Assembly (NCBI GenBank): GCA_039812545.1
Contig: JBDIAR010000036.1
Coordinates: 1-21,233, forward strand
DNA from: JBDIAR01 sp039812545
Lineage (GTDB): Bacteria; Actinomycetota; Actinomycetes; Actinomycetales; Dermatophilaceae
Direction of reading: 5' to 3'
Length of the DNA: 21,233 nt
Position numbers and translations under genes: made by a program. Below, in pieces: positions 7,609 to 13,778 of this stretch (the stretch's first letter is position 1; every line of letters starts with the position of its first letter). The notes below the pieces were generated by a model, which searched no databases, was not told the origin of the DNA, and saw only the letters and a list, made by a program, of their open reading frames with translations.

Positions 7609-8070
7609 ATGGCAGGCGCGATGCGCAAGGCAATGGTCTACCTCGGCCTCGCCGAGGAGGACGACCAGTACGACGGGTACCGCTCGTACGAGCACGCCGA
7701 ACCCGGTCGCGACGGATCGGCGCAGGTCACCTCGCTGGACGAACGCCGCCCCGTGTCGGCCCTGGCCCAGCCGGCCGAGGCGGGCGCGCTGAGCCGGATC
7801 ACCACGATCCACCCGCGCACCTACAACGAGGCCAAGACGATCGGCGAGTCGTTCCGCGGCGGCACGCCCGTCATCATGAACCTCAGCGACATGGACGACG
7901 CCGACGCCAAGCGCCTGGTCGACTTCGCCGCCGGCCTGGTCTTCGGGCTGTCGGGGACGATCGAGCGGGTCACCGCCAAGGTCTTCCTGCTGTCCCCGGC
8001 GCACATCGAGATCGCCGGTGAGGACGTCGCCGAACCCGTCACCCAGCGCGGCTTCTTCAACCAGAGCTGA
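7609..8070 (+). CDS. sepF: SepF, FtsZ membrane anchor
   Basis: SepF bundles FtsZ and ties it to the membrane; in Actinomycetota without FtsA it is the main anchor. The protein has 153 residues from ATG 7609, chosen by its ribosome binding site and the classical N-terminus MAGAMRKAMVYLGL, an amphipathic membrane-binding helix. An acidic disordered linker follows (about 15-60). The SepF core runs from ITTIHPRTYNEAKTIGESF to KVFLLSP (about 64-136), with the conserved VIMNLSDMDDADAKRLVDFAAGL inside it. Family knowledge: it binds the FtsZ C-terminal peptide encoded at 5974-6000. ATG 7621 is a possible shorter start. Confidence 0.95.
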   Translation: MAGAMRKAMVYLGLAEEDDQYDGYRSYEHAEPGRDGSAQVTSLDERRPVSALAQPAEAGALSRITTIHPRTYNEAKTIGESFRGGTPVIMNLSDMDDADAKRLVDFAAGLVFGLSGTIERVTAKVFLLSPAHIEIAGEDVAEPVTQRGFFNQS

Positions 8071-8089
8071 CCCGGGCCCTGAGCCGGCT

Positions 8090-8107
8090 GGCGTCCACGC
8101 AGACGCC
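8090..8107 (+). other. Small GC hairpin in the sepF-yggT gap
   Basis: GGCGTC-CACGCA-GACGCC forms a 6-bp stem with a 6-nt loop, 20 nt after the sepF stop. There is no U-tract. It could be a weak terminator or RNA-stability element. The 117-nt gap otherwise shows one GGCATAC heptamer (8132-8138) and no clear promoter. Confidence 0.3.
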
Positions 8108-8187
8108 CGGGCCACTGACATACGAGGCACCGGCATACCGGTTGGACGGGGTGGTCGGGCGGCCGCGCTGATGGGTGAGAATGGCAT

Positions 8188-8475
8188 ATGAACCTGTTTT
8201 GGGGGATCTACTCCCTGGTGGTGTTGATCTTCTTCATCGCCCTCATCGGGCGGCTCATCGTGGACTGGCTGCAGATCCTCTCGCGTGACTGGAGGCCACG
8301 GGGCGCCATGTTGGTGGTGGCCGAGATCCTCTACAGCGTCACCGACCCGCCGTTGAAGTTCCTACGCCGCATCCTGCCCTCGCCGCGGGTGGGTAACGTC
8401 CGGTTCGACCTCGCCTTCATCGTGCTGTTCTTGGCCACCTCGTTCCTGATGAACCTGCCGGCCTACTTCCGCTGA
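8188..8475 (+). CDS. YggT family membrane protein
   Basis: A 95-residue membrane protein with two predicted transmembrane helices (about 4-26 and 72-92) and a conserved centre containing LSRDWRPRG (31-39) and VTDPPLKFLRRILPSPRVG (51-69), typical of YggT. The family lacks a settled function; its position between sepF and divIVA suggests a role at the membrane during division or growth. The ATG at 8188 is preceded by GGTGAG (8174-8179) at 8 nt, so the start is well supported. It is the usual fourth member of the ftsZ-pgeF-yggS-sepF-yggT-divIVA array. Confidence 0.9.
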   Translation: MNLFWGIYSLVVLIFFIALIGRLIVDWLQILSRDWRPRGAMLVVAEILYSVTDPPLKFLRRILPSPRVGNVRFDLAFIVLFLATSFLMNLPAYFR

Positions 8476-8492
8476 CTCGTATGCGGGGTGGG

Positions 8493-8498
8493 TAGGAT
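8493..8498 (+). promoter_or_regulatory. -10 element of a probable leaderless divIVA transcript
   Basis: TAGGAT (TAnnnT) is followed by 6 nt and the GTG at 8505, with no Shine-Dalgarno in between. A weak -35 (CTGACT, 8472-8477) lies 15 nt upstream. Confidence 0.5.
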
Positions 8499-8504
8499 GC
8501 CGTC

Positions 8505-9392
8505 GTGGCTGTCACCCCCGAGGAAATCCTCAGCAAGCGTTTCGTCGTCACCCAGTTCCGGTCGGGCTACGAGCGGACCCAGGTCGACGACTTTCTCGAC
8601 GACGTCGTCGCCACCATGCGCAGCGTGATGGCCGAGCGGGACGACTATCGGGCCCAGTTGACCGCCGGCGGTCAGGCGCCGCGCGAGCCGGGCGACCAGA
8701 GCGACCCCGAGGTGGCCGACGCCAACCGGGCCGAACTCGAACAGGCCCGGGCCACGATCGCCGCCCAGGAGGCGCGGATCGCCGAACTCACCCAGGCGCT
8801 GGACCAGGCGGGTTCGGCCACGCCGCAGGACGACAGCGCGCGGGCCTCCCAGGTCATCGCGTTGGCGCAGCGCCTGCACGACGAACACGTCCGCGAGGGC
8901 GAGCAGACCCGCGACCGGCTCGTCTCCGAGGCGCAGGCTCGCCACGACGAACTCGTGGGTACGGCCCAGGCCCGGCATGACGAACTCCTGGGCACGGCCC
9001 AGGCCCGCCACGACGAACTCGTCGGGACCGCGCAGAATGCGCACGACGAGCTCGTCGGCTCGGCGCACCGCGAGCGCGACGAGGTCCTCTCGAACGCCCA
9101 CCAGGAACGCGATCGGCTCATCGACGAGGGCCGTAGCCAGTCGGCCGGCATGGTCGCCGAGGCCGAGCAGCGTCGGGACGGCATCCTCGCCGAGTTGGAG
9201 TCGTCCCGAGCCGGACTGGAGGGCCGGATCGACCAGTTGCGTGATTTCGAGCACAGCTACCGGTCGAAGTTGCGTGATTTCCTCAACCAGCACCTGTCCG
9301 CCCTTGAGGAGGACGGATCCCGCGGGGCTGACGAAAACGCCGATCACCAGGGCCAACACGAGTCCCACGACGAGCACGGGAACGAGGGCTGA
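8505..9392 (+). CDS. divIVA: DivIVA/Wag31 polar scaffold protein
   Basis: A coiled-coil cytoskeletal protein that recognises curved membrane at poles and septa and directs growth. The 295 residues open with a DivIVA lipid-binding domain: LTPEEILSKRF-like start and GYERTQVDDFLDDV (21-34). A linker follows (52-70), a first coiled coil (about 71-101), then a long helical region of eight 11-residue units (120-207) with consensus TAQARHDELVG, a last coil (about 214-268), and a Gly/His/Asp/Glu-rich tail (270-295). The core is recognisable, but the hendecad array is unlike the heptad coils of Wag31 that I know. The GTG is preceded by a -10-like TAGGAT and no ribosome site, suggesting leaderless translation. 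Confidence 0.93.
   Translation: MAVTPEEILSKRFVVTQFRSGYERTQVDDFLDDVVATMRSVMAERDDYRAQLTAGGQAPREPGDQSDPEVADANRAELEQARATIAAQEARIAELTQALDQAGSATPQDDSARASQVIALAQRLHDEHVREGEQTRDRLVSEAQARHDELVGTAQARHDELLGTAQARHDELVGTAQNAHDELVGSAHRERDEVLSNAHQERDRLIDEGRSQSAGMVAEAEQRRDGILAELESSRAGLEGRIDQLRDFEHSYRSKLRDFLNQHLSALEEDGSRGADENADHQGQHESHDEHGNEG
8862..9125 (+). repeat. 33-bp tandem repeat coding for 11-residue units of DivIVA
   Basis: Eight in-frame 33-nt units encode residues 120-207. The central four (8928-9059) are nearly identical at protein level (xAQARHDEL-VG type); the flanking ones are degenerate (LAQRLHDEHVR, EGEQTRDRLVS, SAHRERDEVLS, NAHQERDRLID). The pattern suggests recent unit duplication within an older array. 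Confidence 0.8.
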
Positions 9393-9433
9393 CCCGCCCC
9401 ACCTCGGACCGTATGCCGGTCGCTGCGCGGGCG

Positions 9434-9465
9434 GGCCCGGCACCGATTCCATAACGGGCCTTTGT
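9434..9465 (+). terminator. Candidate terminator after divIVA
   Basis: GGCCCG (9434-9439) pairs with CGGGCC (9455-9460) across a 15-nt loop and is followed by TTTGT. It sits 41 nt after the divIVA stop and upstream of the dksA-like gene's own promoter. The stem is short and the loop long, so confidence is modest. Confidence 0.4.
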
Positions 9466-9504
9466 CTGGTGTGGCTCGCTCTGCCGAACCGCACCTGAGG
9501 GCGC

Positions 9505-9510
9505 TATCCT
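9505..9510 (+). promoter_or_regulatory. Candidate -10 element for the DksA-like gene
   Basis: TATCCT fits TAnnnT. A weak -35 CTGCCG (9481-9486) lies 18 nt upstream. The implied leader is about 35 nt and includes the strong GGGGGAG ribosome site at 9544-9550. Confidence 0.45.
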
Positions 9511-9552
9511 CTGCGGACGGCCATCGCGGACGACGACCCAGTTGGGGGAGAA

Positions 9553-10365
9553 ATGGCAGGCAGATCGACGACGTCGGCTCAGGCCGAGCCGAAGGCAGCG
9601 CCGGCTCGGCGCGCGACGAAGACGGCCGCGAAGAGCTCTGCCGCCACGGCGGCGCCGACGACATCGACCCCCGCGGCTCCGGCTCCGGCCAACAAGGCCA
9701 CCGTGAAGAAAACCCCGGCGAAGAAAGCCCCGGCGAAGGCCGTCGCAGCCAAAACCGCCGCACCACGAACGACCCCGGCGCGGACCGCCACCACCAGGAG
9801 GAGGACGGCCACGGCGACGGCCGCCAAGACCACCGCGGCGGCCCGCGCCATGCCGGACCACGCCGCGGCCGAGCCCACGACGCCCGTCGCACCGGCACCG
9901 GCACCGGCACCGGCGCCGACACCGGAGACCGCGGACAGCGCGGCCCCGGCCGCCGCGGCCACCCCGCTGCCCATGGCCGATCGCGTGCGAGCCAACGAGG
10001 CCCCTTGGACGGCAACGGAATTGCGAGATCTGCAGGCCGACATCGAGACCCACGTCGCCCAACTCCGGCAGGAAATCGAAACCGCCGAGGCCGACATCCT
10101 CGGGCTGATGCGCGACGGCGGCGACGGCTCCGGTGACGACCAGGCCGACGCCGGCGCCAAGACCTACGAGCGCGAGCAGGAACTCGCGATCGCCAACAAC
10201 GCTCGCGATCTGCTGGAGGCCAACGAGCGCGCCCTCGAACGCCTCGCCGACGGCAGCTACGGGATGTGCGAGACCTGCGGCGAGCCGATCGGCAAGTTTC
10301 GGCTCCAGGCCGCACCTCGTGCCACGCTATGCGTGACATGCAAGCAGAAGCAGGAACGTCGCTGA
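9553..10365 (+). CDS. DksA/TraR C4 zinc-finger protein with histone-like N-terminal tail
   Basis: The C-terminal half (about 150-270) is a DksA/TraR-type protein: an alpha-helical coiled-coil region with LRDLQADIETHVAQLRQEIE (158-177), then KTYEREQELAIANNARDLLE and ALERLADGSYGMCETCGEPIG, with a C4 zinc site at C239, C242, C260 and C263. DksA relatives bind RNA polymerase through the secondary channel. The N-terminal ~140 residues are unlike DksA: Ala/Lys/Arg/Pro/Thr-rich, with TPAKKAPAKAVAAK (54-67) and TRRRTATATAAKTT (81-94) recalling histone H1 or the tails of actinobacterial HU proteins, then an acidic-free Ala-Pro stretch (112-140). I infer DNA binding by this tail. GGGGGAG lies 2 nt before ATG with a slightly tight spacing; no other start fits better. 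It ends upstream of and overlaps lspA. Confidence 0.85.
   Translation: MAGRSTTSAQAEPKAAPARRATKTAAKSSAATAAPTTSTPAAPAPANKATVKKTPAKKAPAKAVAAKTAAPRTTPARTATTRRRTATATAAKTTAAARAMPDHAAAEPTTPVAPAPAPAPAPTPETADSAAPAAAATPLPMADRVRANEAPWTATELRDLQADIETHVAQLRQEIETAEADILGLMRDGGDGSGDDQADAGAKTYEREQELAIANNARDLLEANERALERLADGSYGMCETCGEPIGKFRLQAAPRATLCVTCKQKQERR
9891..9914 (+). repeat. ACCGGC hexanucleotide repeat, four units
   Basis: Four perfect ACCGGC units encode an Ala-Pro run in the linker of the DksA-like protein. Unit length is a multiple of three, so slippage would change linker length without a frameshift. Confidence 0.7.
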
Positions 10366-10874
10366 CCGAATCACCCGCGCCCGCCGCCGGGTCATCCCGG
10401 CGTGGCTTGTTCCGGCTGCTCGTCGTCATCGCCGCCGCGACCTATGCCGCCGACCAGCTCGCCAAGGCCTGGGCGGTCGCCGCCCTGTCGGACGGGTCGG
10501 TCCGTCCCCTCATCGGCGACCATCTGCGCCTGGTCCTGCTGCGCAACTCGGGGGCGGCCTTCTCGATCGGCAACGGCGCGACCTGGCTGATGACCCTGAT
10601 CGCCTGCGGGGTCCTGGCCGTCGTCGTCTGGGCGGCCCGCCGGATCGGCAGCACCGGCTGGGCGTGGGCTCTCGGCCTGGTCCTCGGCGGCGCCCTGGGC
10701 AATCTCACCGACCGGATGGTGCGCGAGCCGGGCCCGGGTCGCGGTCACGTCGTCGACTTCATCGACTACAACCAGTTCTTCGTCGGCAATGTCGCCGATA
10801 TCGCGATCGTCGGCGCCGCCGCCCTGATGGCCCTGCTGTCGCTGCGCGGCGTCCCGCTCGACGGGCGTCGATGA
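10338..10874 (+). CDS. lspA: LspA, lipoprotein signal peptidase (signal peptidase II)
   Basis: An integral membrane aspartyl protease that removes signal peptides from diacylglyceryl-prolipoproteins. With ATG 10338 it has 178 residues and four hydrophobic segments. Family motifs are ADQLAKAWA (38-46), RNSGAAFSIGNG (69-80), GGALGNLTDRM (117-127, catalytic D125) and VVDFIDY ... NVADIAI (138-157, catalytic D154). The start is uncertain. ATG 10338 and ATG 10329 both lie inside the DksA-like gene and lack a ribosome site, whereas AGGAA at 10352-10356 points to CTG 10362, which overlaps the upstream stop and would give a 170-residue protein. The 3' end overlaps rluD by ATGA. Confidence 0.93.
   Translation: MQAEAGTSLTESPAPAAGSSRRGLFRLLVVIAAATYAADQLAKAWAVAALSDGSVRPLIGDHLRLVLLRNSGAAFSIGNGATWLMTLIACGVLAVVVWAARRIGSTGWAWALGLVLGGALGNLTDRMVREPGPGRGHVVDFIDYNQFFVGNVADIAIVGAAALMALLSLRGVPLDGRR
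10352..10356 (+). promoter_or_regulatory. Possible ribosome binding site for a CTG start of lspA
   Basis: AGGAA stands 5 nt before CTG 10362, whose last two bases and the next A form the TGA stop of the upstream gene. The spacing suits initiation there; the ATG candidates upstream have no comparable site. Confidence 0.35.
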
Positions 10875-11797
10875 CCCAGCGTCGGATCCTCACCGTCCCC
10901 GAGGGAGTGGACGGACAGCGGGTCGACGCCGCCGTCTCCCGCCTGCTCGGCTTCTCCCGAACGGCGGCTGCCGCGTTGATCGCACAGGGCCGGGTCCGGA
11001 TCGACGACGCCGTCGCAGCCAAGTCCGACCGGGTCCGCACCGGTGCCCTGCTCGAGGTCGGTATGCCGGCCGCCGCCGCTCCGGCCGCCGTCGTCGCCCC
11101 GGAGCCGGTACCCGGCCTGCGGATCGTCCACGAGGACGACGACCTCGTCGTCGTCGACAAGCCCGCGGGGGTGGCCGCCCATCCGAGCCTGAACTGGGAG
11201 GGACCCGACGTCCTGGCGGGACTGGCGGCGGCCGGCATACAGATCGCCACGTCGGGCGCCGCTGAACGCCAGGGCATTGTCTCGCGGCTCGACGTCGGTA
11301 CGTCCGGCCTGATGGTGGTCGCCAAGAGCGAGTATGCCTATTCGCGTCTGAAGCAGCTGTTCCGCTCCCGGCAGGTCGACAAGACGTACCACGCCCTGGT
11401 CCAGGGGCTGCCGGATCCGATGGTCGGCACCATCGACGCACCGATCGGGCGACGCCCGGGGGCGGAGTTCAAGTTCGCCGTGATGGACTCCGGCAAACCG
11501 TCGGTGACGCACTACGAGGTCATCGAGGCGTTCCGGCGGGCGGCTCTGCTGGAGGTCCACCTGGAGACCGGCCGAACCCACCAGATCCGGGTCCATCTGG
11601 CGGCGCTGCGCCACCCGTGCTGCGGGGACACGATGTACGGCGCGGACCCGGTGCTCGCCAAGCGACTGCGCTTGGATCGGCAGTGGTTGCACGCCACCGG
11701 CCTGGCCTTCGAGCACCCCGGCACCGGGCGACGGGTGGAGTTCACCAGCGTCTACCCGGATGACCTGGCCGCCGCCTTGGACCTGTTGGACGCCTGA
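10871..11797 (+). CDS. RluD/RluA family 23S rRNA pseudouridine synthase
   Basis: It isomerises uridines in rRNA. The 308 residues start with an S4 RNA-binding domain (QRVDAAVSRLLGFSRTAAAALIAQGRVRIDD, 16-46), followed by the catalytic domain with VVVDKPAGVAAHPS (93-106), GIVSRLDVGTSGLMVVAKSE (135-154, catalytic D141) and LETGRTHQIRVHLAALRHP (231-249). The familiar HRLD box reads SRLD here. The family match is firm, but which uridines it modifies cannot be read from the sequence. ATG 10871 overlaps the lspA stop (ATGA), so the two are translationally coupled; the lspA-rluD pairing is widespread. Its stop is only 4 nt from the end of the convergent antiporter gene. Confidence 0.92.
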   Translation: MTQRRILTVPEGVDGQRVDAAVSRLLGFSRTAAAALIAQGRVRIDDAVAAKSDRVRTGALLEVGMPAAAAPAAVVAPEPVPGLRIVHEDDDLVVVDKPAGVAAHPSLNWEGPDVLAGLAAAGIQIATSGAAERQGIVSRLDVGTSGLMVVAKSEYAYSRLKQLFRSRQVDKTYHALVQGLPDPMVGTIDAPIGRRPGAEFKFAVMDSGKPSVTHYEVIEAFRRAALLEVHLETGRTHQIRVHLAALRHPCCGDTMYGADPVLAKRLRLDRQWLHATGLAFEHPGTGRRVEFTSVYPDDLAAALDLLDA

Positions 11798-11801
11798 CCG
11801 G

Positions 11802-13670
11802 CTACTCGCCGAGGACCTCGTCCACGTAGCACCACCGCCAGGCCTCACCCGGCTCGAAGGATCGCATGACCGGGTGCCCGGTCGTCTCGAAGTGCCGGGT
11901 CGCGTGCAGGCCCGGCGAGGAGTCGCAGCAGCCGACATTGCCGCAGGTCAGGCACATCCGCAGGTGGACCGGGACGGTTCCCTCGGCCGCGCAGTCGCCG
12001 CACGTGTCGCCGCTGGGCCGCGGGTATGCCTCGTGCTCGCGGGCCTCGCGCAGATGCCCGCACGGTTCGTCGCGGGCGCGAACCGTCAGCTCGGACGTCT
12101 GGAGTCGTTCGGCTCGATTGCCGAAACCCCGCACGATCGACTCCTCCAGATCGAGGGCGCCCAGCACCCCGGTCAGCACCTCCTGATCGATCTGGCCGTC
12201 GCCGCGCAGCGCCAGGACGTGATCGCGCTCGGCCTCGATCGCAGCCAGCCGCAACCGATGGCGCGCCTGGGCCGGGGTCTCCAGTTCGTCCGAGGGACGG
12301 CCGAGACGCTCCCAACTGGCGTTGACCCGGCGGGTGGAATCGGTGCGCAGTTCCCCGAGGATCGCCTCGTCGCCGGGCCGGGCCGCCGCCTGGGCCGCGG
12401 CCAGTCCCGCCGCGCTCGCCCGCTGGATGACGGTCGCCTCCTGGATGGCGTCCTCGCGGGGATCGGGGCCGTGGACCTCCAGCCGCCGGGCCAGCCACGG
12501 CAGGCTCAGGCCCTGCACGAGCAGGGTGCCGATGGTGACCACGAGGGCGACCAGGATCAACACCGGCCGACCGGTCAGGTCCGTCGGCAGGCTGAGCGCC
12601 GCCGCGAGCGTGACCACCCCACGCATCCCCGCCCACGACACGACGAGGACCTCGCGCAGCGACATCCGGCCCCACCGCCGGCCACGCAGGACGAGCCGGG
12701 TCGCCAGCAGCCAGAGCATCCGCAAGACGATGACGGCGACCAGAGCGGCCAGGCATACCCCGACGACGGTCCCGGCGCCGAACCCGGCCGTGGTCGCCTC
12801 GGTGACGATTCGCCGGGCCTGCAAGCCGATGAGCAGGAAGACCGCGTTCTCCAGGATGAACTGGATCGTCGCCCAGTTCGTGCGCTGCACGATCCGGGTG
12901 CGGGCGTCCTGCTCGAGCTGGGCCCGATGGCCCAGCACCAACCCGGCCACGACGACCGCCAGCACGCCCGAGCCGTGCACCTCTTCGGTCGGGGCGTAGG
13001 CGAGGAAGGGGACGAGGAAGGACAGTGCCGTGCTCATCACCGGGCTCGCGTCGTCGATGAACCGGTATGCCAGTCCGGCCAGTCTCGCCACGGCATACCC
13101 GATGACCACGGCGAGGGCGACGGCGCGACCGAAGTCGAGCAGGATCCCGGCGGCGGTCACGGTCGTGGTGAGGGCGAGCAGGGCGCTGCGCAGCGCGACG
13201 AGGGCACTCGCGTCGTTGACGAGGGATTCGCCCTCCAAGACGGTGACGACCCGTCGCGGCAGACCCACCTGACGGGCCACGGCGGAGGCCGCGACGGCAT
13301 CCGGGGGCGCCACCACCGCGCCGATCGCGCAGGCCGCGACGAAGGGCACCTTCAGGACCGCCCAGACGACCACCGCGACCCCGAACGTGGTGAACACGAC
13401 CAGCCCGACCGACAGCCAGCCGATGGCCCCGAGATTGTCCTTGAAGTCCACCAGCGAGGTGTTGACGGCAGCGGCATACAACAGCGGCGGCAGCAGGCCG
13501 ACGAGCACGAGATCCGGCGACAGGACCGGTTCGGCGACGAATGGCAGCACCGAGCCGAGAACGCCGACGAGCATGAGCAGCAACGGAGCCGACACGCGTA
13601 ACCGTTCGGCGAGCCAGGTCGTCGCCAGGAGCACACTACCGAACACGGCCACCGGGACGAGAAGCTCCAT
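11802..13670 (-). CDS. CPA1-type Na+/H+ antiporter with C-terminal UBP zinc finger
   Basis: A monovalent cation/proton antiporter of the plasma membrane. The 622 residues contain a membrane domain (1 to about 395, some 12 helices) with APPDAVAA (121-128), EGESLVNDASAL (146-157; the N152-D153 pair corresponds to the ion-binding ND motif of CPA1 exchangers) and SWAGMRGVVTLAAALSLP (345-362). A cytoplasmic helical region follows (about 400-530), then a UBP-type zinc finger with C537, H539, C557, C560, C573, C576, H589, H593 and H599. The same pairing of exchanger and UBP finger occurs in other actinobacteria to my knowledge; the finger's ligand in bacteria is unclear. Transcribed opposite to its neighbours. 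CAGGAT lies 6 nt before the ATG on its own strand. Confidence 0.92.
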   Translation of the reverse strand: MELLVPVAVFGSVLLATTWLAERLRVSAPLLLMLVGVLGSVLPFVAEPVLSPDLVLVGLLPPLLYAAAVNTSLVDFKDNLGAIGWLSVGLVVFTTFGVAVVVWAVLKVPFVAACAIGAVVAPPDAVAASAVARQVGLPRRVVTVLEGESLVNDASALVALRSALLALTTTVTAAGILLDFGRAVALAVVIGYAVARLAGLAYRFIDDASPVMSTALSFLVPFLAYAPTEEVHGSGVLAVVVAGLVLGHRAQLEQDARTRIVQRTNWATIQFILENAVFLLIGLQARRIVTEATTAGFGAGTVVGVCLAALVAVIVLRMLWLLATRLVLRGRRWGRMSLREVLVVSWAGMRGVVTLAAALSLPTDLTGRPVLILVALVVTIGTLLVQGLSLPWLARRLEVHGPDPREDAIQEATVIQRASAAGLAAAQAAARPGDEAILGELRTDSTRRVNASWERLGRPSDELETPAQARHRLRLAAIEAERDHVLALRGDGQIDQEVLTGVLGALDLEESIVRGFGNRAERLQTSELTVRARDEPCGHLREAREHEAYPRPSGDTCGDCAAEGTVPVHLRMCLTCGNVGCCDSSPGLHATRHFETTGHPVMRSFEPGEAWRWCYVDEVLGE

Positions 13671-13676
13671 GGCCCG

Positions 13677-13682
13677 ATCCTG
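13677..13682 (-). promoter_or_regulatory. Candidate -10 element for the antiporter gene
   Basis: On the minus strand CAGGAT stands 6 nt before the ATG at 13670, a spacing that suits a leaderless mRNA. No Shine-Dalgarno is visible. The 108-nt divergent gap to dnaE holds this and the dnaE element. Confidence 0.35.
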
Positions 13683-13764
13683 CCCTATCGAGCGAGCCGG
13701 CGACCGGATCGGCGACCTCGACGGGGCAGGGCCGAACCTGCGAGGCGGTGTCCCCGCCCGGGCT

Positions 13765-13770
13765 TAGAGT
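13765..13770 (+). promoter_or_regulatory. -10 element of a probable leaderless dnaE transcript
   Basis: TAGAGT (TAnnnT) is followed by 8 nt and ATG 13779. No Shine-Dalgarno or clear -35 is present. It also argues against the in-frame TTG at 13770 as start, because that codon overlaps the hexamer. Confidence 0.45.
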
Positions 13771-13778
13771 TGTCCCCG

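Noticed and set aside
13770..13778. TTG 13770 as the start of dnaE.
   Set aside because: It overlaps the -10-like TAGAGT and has no ribosome site; ATG 13779 is better placed.
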